From contig CAYMRB010000334.1 in NCBI GenBank assembly GCA_964392615.1, positions 1 to 11,510 on the forward strand: a stretch of DNA of 11,510 nt. The letters run 5' to 3'. Numbering within the stretch: the stretch's first letter is position 1; each line of letters opens with the position of its first letter. The position numbers and the translations under genes are program-made. Source of the DNA: CAYMRB01 sp964392615 (GTDB lineage Bacteria; Planctomycetota; UBA8108). Positions 6,681-11,510 of this stretch are shown piece after piece. Below the pieces are notes generated by a model, which worked only from the letters and a program-made list of their open reading frames with translations, was not told the DNA's origin and made no database searches.

Positions 6681-8150
6681 TCACTCGCCGGTCGCCACCC
6701 CCCTCAGGAGCTCGAGCACGGCGGTGACGATCTTCGGCTCGGCGGAGGTCTCGAGGCACGAGCTGCGGGCGCGCCACGTCGTGTAGCCGCCGATGAGGTG
6801 CTGGTCGGGCGGCGGGATGTAGCCCTCGCCGCCGTTGGCCAAGCTGATGTTCATCGTCGTCGTGAACGGACTGCGGTGCTTCAGCCGCAACCCGGTGACG
6901 CCGTAGACCTCACACGGAATCGCGGTGACGCCGAGATCGCCGACGCGCAGCGCCTGCAGGCGCAGCTCGCGCGTCGGAGGCATCTCCGACAACAACACCG
7001 TCTCGCGAGCGTAGACCTGAGTGACGGTCTTCGGCGGGCGGTCACCGACGTGCTCCGCGAGGTACTGGCGCGCGCGCTCGACCTCGTCAGCCGACGGCAT
7101 ACGGACGTCGAGGCGCAGAAGCTTCTCGGCCATGGCGAGCGGCACGCGATCGCGGTACTCGATCTTCGAGCACGCGGTGATCGCGGCTCGAGCGACGTCG
7201 GCGGCGACGGTGAGGTGGTCGAACTGGCGACGATCTCGTGAGAAGTCGATGCAGTTCGCGTCGCCGCTGGTGCCGTTCGACATCAAAGCGACGAAGGAAC
7301 CGGCCGGGTCATCCGACGCGTCGCGCGTACCGAGACGGCGAGCGACCTCGCGACAGAACTCGCCGAAGTAGTCCGCCGAGATCGCCGGGGCGCCGGCGTA
7401 GTGGGTCGAGTAGTTGCCGAGGAGGGCGAGCGGCTTGCCGTCCGCCGTGCGAATCGACAGTACGGTCACGGCGTCGTCCACCGGCCCCGTCTGCCCGAGC
7501 GCGTTCGCGTTGCGGTAGCCCGGGTTCATCTGCACGCGATCGCCCTCGCGGCCGCTGAAGTCGGTCGACCGCGCCGTGTCGGGCTTCATGACCCAGCGCC
7601 GGCAGAACACGTTTTCCGGCGATCGTGCCACGCCCCAGCCCGCGCGCGCCGGCTGGAGAGCTTGTGCGGCGAGCTCGATCGCGCGCGCGATGCGCGACGG
7701 CAGAAACTCGACGTAGGCCGGATCCGCCTCCGTGCCGAGGCAGCCGATCGCGGCGGGCGCCGAGTGCGTATGCGTCGACGAGATCAGCATGCGCTCGATC
7801 GGGATGCCGGTCGCCGCACTGGCGCGCTTCTTCGACCGGTCGAGCAGGTCGCGCGGCACCATGCAGCTGTCGACGACGACGATCGCCACACGAGTCGTGC
7901 CATCGTCGAGCACGAGAGCTCGGGCGTGCAGCCGATCGACGATCTTCGTCGCCGAACGTGTCGTCATACCTCCGTTCACCAGCACCGGCAGCGTCGGCGG
8001 CGTGATGTCGACCACACGAGCTCCGGCACGAAAGACCGGCGCGACGTCGGCACCGATCGCCGTACGCGGCAGTAACGCGGCAGTGACGAGAAGAGCGGCG
8101 AGGAGCGACAGGCGAAGACGCGGATGCGCGACGAACGACATGCAGGACAT
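6681..8150 (-). CDS. Exported ceramidase-N-terminal-like metallohydrolase
   Basis: 489 aa from the ATG at 8150. Other in-frame ATGs (8189 and 8141) are possible, and none has a strong Shine-Dalgarno; 8150 gives a normal signal peptide (MSCMSFVAHPRLRLSLLAAL onward, cleavage near AIGA 31-34). The mature part matches the neutral/alkaline non-lysosomal ceramidase N-terminal family: RAGARVVDITPP (41-52), STHTHSAP (125-132), GNYSTHYAG (245-253), SNGTSGDAN (291-299), IPCEVYGVTG (411-420) and GEGYIPPPDQH (441-451). By analogy with bacterial ceramidase the zinc ligands would be a His of THTH, H250, E414 and Y444. At about 490 aa it lacks the extra C-terminal domain of true ceramidases, and the nucleophile Ser of the classical motif appears to be replaced (D297 in my alignment). 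An exported amide or ester hydrolase is likely; ceramide as substrate is doubtful. It is in the same orientation as the large gene, 313 bp upstream, and diverges from the amidase gene. Confidence 0.88.
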   Translation of the reverse strand: MSCMSFVAHPRLRLSLLAALLVTAALLPRTAIGADVAPVFRAGARVVDITPPTLPVLVNGGMTTRSATKIVDRLHARALVLDDGTTRVAIVVVDSCMVPRDLLDRSKKRASAATGIPIERMLISSTHTHSAPAAIGCLGTEADPAYVEFLPSRIARAIELAAQALQPARAGWGVARSPENVFCRRWVMKPDTARSTDFSGREGDRVQMNPGYRNANALGQTGPVDDAVTVLSIRTADGKPLALLGNYSTHYAGAPAISADYFGEFCREVARRLGTRDASDDPAGSFVALMSNGTSGDANCIDFSRDRRQFDHLTVAADVARAAITACSKIEYRDRVPLAMAEKLLRLDVRMPSADEVERARQYLAEHVGDRPPKTVTQVYARETVLLSEMPPTRELRLQALRVGDLGVTAIPCEVYGVTGLRLKHRSPFTTTMNISLANGGEGYIPPPDQHLIGGYTTWRARSSCLETSAEPKIVTAVLELLRGVATGE

Positions 8151-8337
8151 GGCGAGTTCCCGATCGAGGGGTGAACGAACGCGTCTCATGATCGCCAGTC
8201 CGCCCGGCGGACGCCAGAGGGATCGTGTCGGTGTCGGTGTCGGTGTCCCCTCCCGCGCGTTGCGGGCCGCTGCGCCCTCGGTTACCGTGCGTAGATCGTC
8301 CCGTCGCCCCAATCGCCGAGCCGAGAGAGTCCGCGGT
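8151..8337. promoter_or_regulatory. Divergent intergenic region between ceramidase-like and amidase genes
   Basis: These 187 bp separate two outward-reading start codons and must hold promoters for both sides, unless the minus gene starts at 8189. A weak plus-strand match, TTGCGG (8260-8265), 17 nt, TACCGT (8283-8288), lies about 50 nt before the amidase ATG; each hexamer matches only three consensus bases. The GTGTCG repeat (8225-8247) lies in the middle. No operator palindrome was recognised. Confidence 0.35.
8225..8247. repeat. Short hexanucleotide repeat (GTGTCG, about 3.8 units)
   Basis: Three complete GTGTCG units (8225, 8231 and 8237) are followed by a partial GTGTC (8243-8247). The unit differs by one base from the GTCTCG unit of the repeat at 11451-11510, and one unit of that repeat is GTGTCG itself. 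It sits between two divergent starts. Confidence 0.85.
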
Positions 8338-9363
8338 ATGATCGAGCGTCTCCTCCCTCCATGCGCCGTCGCGTCGATGATCGTCGCCCTCTCGTCGCTG
8401 AGCGGTTGCCGGTCGACACCCCGGCCCGGCGATCCGCTGCCCCGCCGCGGCGAGGAGATTTCGATCGCCGGCCAGCTCTTCTCGACCGGCACGCGCGTCG
8501 TCCTGTGGAACGACCCCGGCGGCTATGACGCGTACCGCGCCCACCGCTGGTTCTCTCCGGACTCGGACGAGCGCGGCCCATCCGGCAACCCGCAGCGCAT
8601 CGCGCGATTCGGATCATTCCGGCGCGGCCTGTCCGACGAGACCGCGCAACGCGTCCGCGAGAGCGGCTGGGCGCTGGACGACGTCCGCGATGCGGTCCGC
8701 CAAGTCGTCATCCACTACGACGTCTGCGGCACGTCGCGGCACTGCTTCAAGGTGCTGCACGACATGCGCGGCCTGTCGTGCCACTTCCTCCTCGATCTCG
8801 ACGGTACGATCTACCAAACGCTCGATCTCAAGGAACGCGCGTGGCACGCAGGGATCGCCAACGATCACTCGATCGGCATCGAGATCGCGAATATCGGCGC
8901 GTACAGCTCGGGCGACAGGGGCGACGACGACGTGCTGTCGCAGTGGTACGGCCGCGACGAGCAGGGCCCGCGAGTGACGCTGCCGGCGGCGTTCGGCGAT
9001 GGCGGTCTACCCGCCGACTTCATCGCACGTCCGTCGCGCCCCGAGCGGATCGTCGGCTCGATCCACGGCCGCGAGCTGCAACAGTACGACTTCACCGACG
9101 AGCAGTATCGCGCCGAGAAGCTGTCCGTGGCCCTGTGCCGCACGCTGCCGCGGATCCGGCCTCGCGTCCCGCGCGACGACGAGGGTCGCGTGCTCACAGG
9201 CGTCATCGAGCCCGCGGGATCCGGCGCCGCCGCGTTCGAGGGCCTCATCGGACACTGGCACGTGACGACGGGAAAGGTCGACCCGGGCCCCGCGTTCGAC
9301 TGGGATCGGATTCTCCGCGCGCTCGACCGGGCGGGGCTGCGCGACGAGGAGCGACCGCGATGA
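8338..9363 (+). CDS. Lipid-anchored N-acetylmuramoyl-L-alanine amidase (Amidase_2 family)
   Basis: 341 aa. The ATG at 8338 follows GAGAGAG (8323-8329) by 8 nt and opens a lipoprotein signal peptide with lipobox LSGC (Cys24). The fold is the zinc amidase_2/PGRP type, which cuts the bond between MurNAc and L-Ala of peptidoglycan. Visible motifs: VVIHYDVC (H126, first zinc ligand), CHFLLDLDGTIYQTLDL (148-164), AWHAGIANDHSIGIEI (168-183; E182 likely catalytic) and GHWHVTTGKVDPGPAFDW (305-322; H306 and D315 as the other zinc ligands, by comparison with E. coli AmiD). About 120 residues between E182 and H306, including the HGRELQQYDFT segment (243-253), are longer than in AmiD. The product should act on peptidoglycan from the outer face of a membrane. 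Its stop overlaps the start of the next gene (ATGA), so the two are co-translated. Family confidence is high; in vivo role unknown. Confidence 0.93.
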   Translation: MIERLLPPCAVASMIVALSSLSGCRSTPRPGDPLPRRGEEISIAGQLFSTGTRVVLWNDPGGYDAYRAHRWFSPDSDERGPSGNPQRIARFGSFRRGLSDETAQRVRESGWALDDVRDAVRQVVIHYDVCGTSRHCFKVLHDMRGLSCHFLLDLDGTIYQTLDLKERAWHAGIANDHSIGIEIANIGAYSSGDRGDDDVLSQWYGRDEQGPRVTLPAAFGDGGLPADFIARPSRPERIVGSIHGRELQQYDFTDEQYRAEKLSVALCRTLPRIRPRVPRDDEGRVLTGVIEPAGSGAAAFEGLIGHWHVTTGKVDPGPAFDWDRILRALDRAGLRDEERPR

Positions 9364-11180
9364 GGCGGCCGGGGCGGATCGCGCGGGTGGCGCTCGTCGC
9401 AATGGCGGCCGTCGTGGCCGTCGGCTGCCCGAACGACGCGGCGCGGCGCTCAGCGCGACGAAGCCCGGATCTGCCTGACGCGTCGAAGTCTCTCTCTCGG
9501 CCGCAGGCGACGCCAGCGCCTCGCCGGTCCCCGGCGGTGACGCGCGACGAGGCGGACAGCCCGAACTCGAGTGGGACAGGCACTGCAGCGACCGTGCCGC
9601 CGCATGATAGCGACGCCTCCACCCCCGCGATCGACCTCTTCGATTCCGCGGTCGTACGTCGGTTCGATGTCCGGTTCACATCGCCAGCCGATCGCGCGGC
9701 CGTCTTCGACCGCGACTGGGACCGCCGGGACGTGCGTTGCGACCTCGAGGTCGCCGGCCACGTCGTGCGCGAGGTCGGCATCCGGATCAAGGGAGCGAGC
9801 TCGGCGATGGTTCGAGGCCCCAAGAAGCCGTTCAACCTGTCGATCGACGCGTTCCATCCGGATCGACGCCTGTGCGGCTTCAAGACGCTCAATCTGAACA
9901 ACGGAGCGTTCGACCCGACGCTGACTCGAGAGATGATCAGCTACGAGATCTTCCGCCACTACATCCCGACGCCGCGCACGGCCTATGTCCGACTGTATCT
10001 CGACGGCCGCTATTGGGGTGTCTACATACTCGTCGAGCAGATCAACAAGCACATGCTCAAGTCGTGGTTCGACGATGCCTCGGGCACTCGCTTCAAGGGC
10101 GACCGCCCTGGATTCGCGCGGCTCGAAACGTCGACCCTCGAGTGGCGTGGCCGCGACCCGTCGGGCTACCGCCGCAACTACGTCCTCAAGACCGAGCAGC
10201 ACGAGGAAGCGTGGCCGCGGTTGATCCGATTGATCGACGTGCTCGAGCACACCGCTGACGCCGCCTTCGAAGAGGCCGTCGAGCGAGTCATCGATGTCGA
10301 TCGAGCGCTCTGGTACATCGCGTTAAACAACCTCGTCGTCAACTCGGACGACTACGCCGGCGGCGGACACAACTACTACATGTACTTCGAACCGCCCGAG
10401 AGCGGCGGCCGCATGCACATGCTGCCGTGGGATCTGAACGAAGCGTTCGGAGTTCACGGGCCGACGCGTGGCACGGCGCGATACTCGCCGCTTCGCGGCT
10501 CGACGTCGTCGCGTCGGCCTCTCGTGCGTCGACTGCTCGCGGTGCCTCGATGGCGCGAGATCTATCTGGCGCACTACCGCACGCTCGTCGACCGGTGGCT
10601 CGACTGGGACAACGTGCTCGGACCGCTGAGTGACCGTCTCCAGGCGCGAATCCGTCCATACGTCGAGGCGGACGACAACTACCTGTTCCCACTCGAACGC
10701 TTCGAGGCCGACGCCCCCGGGCGCTTCCGATTCCTGAACCACTCGGTGCCGCCTCTACGCGACCTCGTCCGCGAGCGCGCGGCCTTTCTCCGCTCCCGTC
10801 GCGAGCTGACGAAGCCCGCGCCACGCGTCGCGATCGAGACAGTCCCAGCGGCGGTCGATCCGCACGCGGTCGTGCGCGTGCGGGCAAAAGTCCGCGCGGA
10901 GCTCGGCGTGGCGACGGTCGAGCTCCGCGTGGCGGCGGCCGCGTCGCGATTTCGGTCGCTGCCGATGCTCGACGACGGCGAGCACGGCGATGGCGCTGCG
11001 GGCGATGGCGTGTACGCGGCGAGCTTCGCGGCGGGCGACCTGGGCGCCGTCACGCGCGTCTACGTGCTCGCCACGGACCGCGCGGGAACCGTGCACGTCG
11101 AGCCGCGCGGCGCGGAGCACGAGACACTCGTCGTGGCCACGCGCGCGCCCGCGGACGCGAAGCCGACGAACCAGCCGTGA
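9360..11180 (+). CDS. Lipid-anchored CotH-family secreted protein kinase
   Basis: 606 aa. The ATG at 9360 overlaps the amidase stop by 4 nt and has GAGGAG (9346-9351) 8 nt upstream; the frame is open further upstream, but that part is antiparallel clutter over the amidase gene. A short signal peptide ends in lipobox AVGC (Cys23), followed by a low-complexity Ser/Arg/Pro/Thr linker (24-90). The CotH kinase domain spans about 98-480: VGIRIKGASSAM (139-150) and KKPFNLSID (155-163), FKTLNLNNGAFDPTLTREM (174-192), YLDGRYWGVYILVEQIN (213-229), FKGDRPG (245-251), NSDDYAGGGHNYYMYF (328-343) and MLPWDLNEAFG (354-364). By analogy with Bacillus CotH, D330/D331 and D358 would be the catalytic and metal-binding Asp residues. 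CotH kinases phosphorylate serines on exported proteins. Residues 487-592 form a beta-sandwich-like tail with MLDDGEHGDGAAGDGVYAA. No terminator was seen after the stop. Confidence 0.92.
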   Translation: MRRPGRIARVALVAMAAVVAVGCPNDAARRSARRSPDLPDASKSLSRPQATPAPRRSPAVTRDEADSPNSSGTGTAATVPPHDSDASTPAIDLFDSAVVRRFDVRFTSPADRAAVFDRDWDRRDVRCDLEVAGHVVREVGIRIKGASSAMVRGPKKPFNLSIDAFHPDRRLCGFKTLNLNNGAFDPTLTREMISYEIFRHYIPTPRTAYVRLYLDGRYWGVYILVEQINKHMLKSWFDDASGTRFKGDRPGFARLETSTLEWRGRDPSGYRRNYVLKTEQHEEAWPRLIRLIDVLEHTADAAFEEAVERVIDVDRALWYIALNNLVVNSDDYAGGGHNYYMYFEPPESGGRMHMLPWDLNEAFGVHGPTRGTARYSPLRGSTSSRRPLVRRLLAVPRWREIYLAHYRTLVDRWLDWDNVLGPLSDRLQARIRPYVEADDNYLFPLERFEADAPGRFRFLNHSVPPLRDLVRERAAFLRSRRELTKPAPRVAIETVPAAVDPHAVVRVRAKVRAELGVATVELRVAAAASRFRSLPMLDDGEHGDGAAGDGVYAASFAAGDLGAVTRVYVLATDRAGTVHVEPRGAEHETLVVATRAPADAKPTNQP

Positions 11181-11450
11181 GCGATATGCCGCGCCGCGCG
11201 GGCCCAACGATCCGACGCGCTCGATCTCTGCGCCGCGCTCGCCCACCAGATAGAACGCCCCGGGTCGCGGCACGTCGACGGTGACCGCGCGGCAGCCGAA
11301 AATCGTGATCGCGACGTCCTCGCGATCCCCGCGCGGAGACTGCGCGTAGAGCAGCCAGCGAGAATCGTCGCACGGCAACGAACGTCGCGCTGCCGCACCA
11401 CTCCGCAACCCGCCGTGGGCCGATGGCTGCCATGCGCTGTCTCCCGGTCG
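11181..11450 (-). pseudogene. Protein-like segment of unknown family, probably a gene remnant
   Basis: One minus-strand frame is open from the right edge to a stop at 10755, deep inside the opposite-strand CotH gene. Only the part from about 11408 to 11187 looks protein-like, for example DDSRWLLYAQSPRGDRED and VTVDVPRPGAFYLVGERG, with about 43 of 51 codons ending in G or C. Below about 11187 it dissolves into Arg-rich antisense sequence. Upstream, the frame enters the hexamer repeat as Arg-Asp. No start codon with a ribosome binding site was found and no family is recognised. It is most likely the surviving piece of a broken gene; a real gene extending beyond the right edge with an overlapping 3' end is less likely. 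Confidence 0.28.

Positions 11451-11510
<60 letters not shown>

Noticed and set aside
7732..8337. Upstream extension of the amidase frame to 7732
   Set aside because: This part is antisense to the ceramidase-like gene and lacks protein-like features; the lipoprotein signal peptide starts at 8338.
8151..8492. N-terminal extension of the ceramidase-like protein to 8492
   Set aside because: It would run antisense over the start of the amidase gene and translate the hexamer repeat as Thr-Pro; the signal peptide begins only at about 8150.
7309..8544. A 411-codon minus-strand frame overlapping the ceramidase-like gene
   Set aside because: Arg/Ser-rich shadow in another frame of the same strand, with no family motifs.
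8778..9359. Upstream extension of the CotH frame inside the amidase gene
   Set aside because: The segment is Arg-rich out-of-frame translation of the amidase; the ATG at 9360 has a ribosome binding site and begins a lipoprotein signal.

Overview
The window is high-GC bacterial DNA, most likely from an uncultured or poorly characterised member of the Planctomycetota. This placement is inferred from gene content: a C-terminal dockerin-like double EF-hand of the kind common at the ends of secreted planctomycete proteins, lamin-tail-domain (LTD) repeats, a ceramidase-N-terminal-like exported protein, a CotH-family kinase, and large modular secreted proteins. No rRNA, tRNA, transposase or CRISPR array was seen.

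Layout. 1-1434 (minus): an exported protein with three LTD domains, cut by the left edge. 1435-1813: no intact gene, but a segment that reads like the C-terminus of an alpha/beta hydrolase plus a second protein-like frame (probably decayed), and a perfect 18-bp inverted repeat just after the next gene's stop. 1814-6367 (minus): a 1517-aa exported modular protein with three tandem 262-residue units, five four-cysteine FN3/Ig-like domains, a probable jelly-roll region, a PKD-like domain and a terminal dockerin. 6368-6680: its leader, with a clear ribosome binding site and a hairpin. 6681-8150 (minus): an exported ceramidase-like hydrolase. 8151-8337: a divergent intergenic region with a short hexamer repeat. 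8338-9363 and 9360-11180 (plus): two translationally coupled lipoproteins, an N-acetylmuramoyl-L-alanine amidase and a CotH-family kinase. 11181-11510: a protein-like but probably broken minus-strand segment, then a 10-unit hexanucleotide repeat running to the last base.

How the parts fit. All five intact or edge-cut genes encode exported products (signal peptide or lipobox), so this is a cell-envelope or secretome island. LTD, DDG-type lectin-like modules, FN3-like domains, dockerin and CotH kinase are often found fused in giant planctomycete proteins; here they are spread over neighbouring genes. A lipid-anchored peptidoglycan amidase coupled to a lipid-anchored secreted kinase is the most suggestive functional unit. 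The idea that the CotH protein phosphorylates neighbouring surface proteins is inference.
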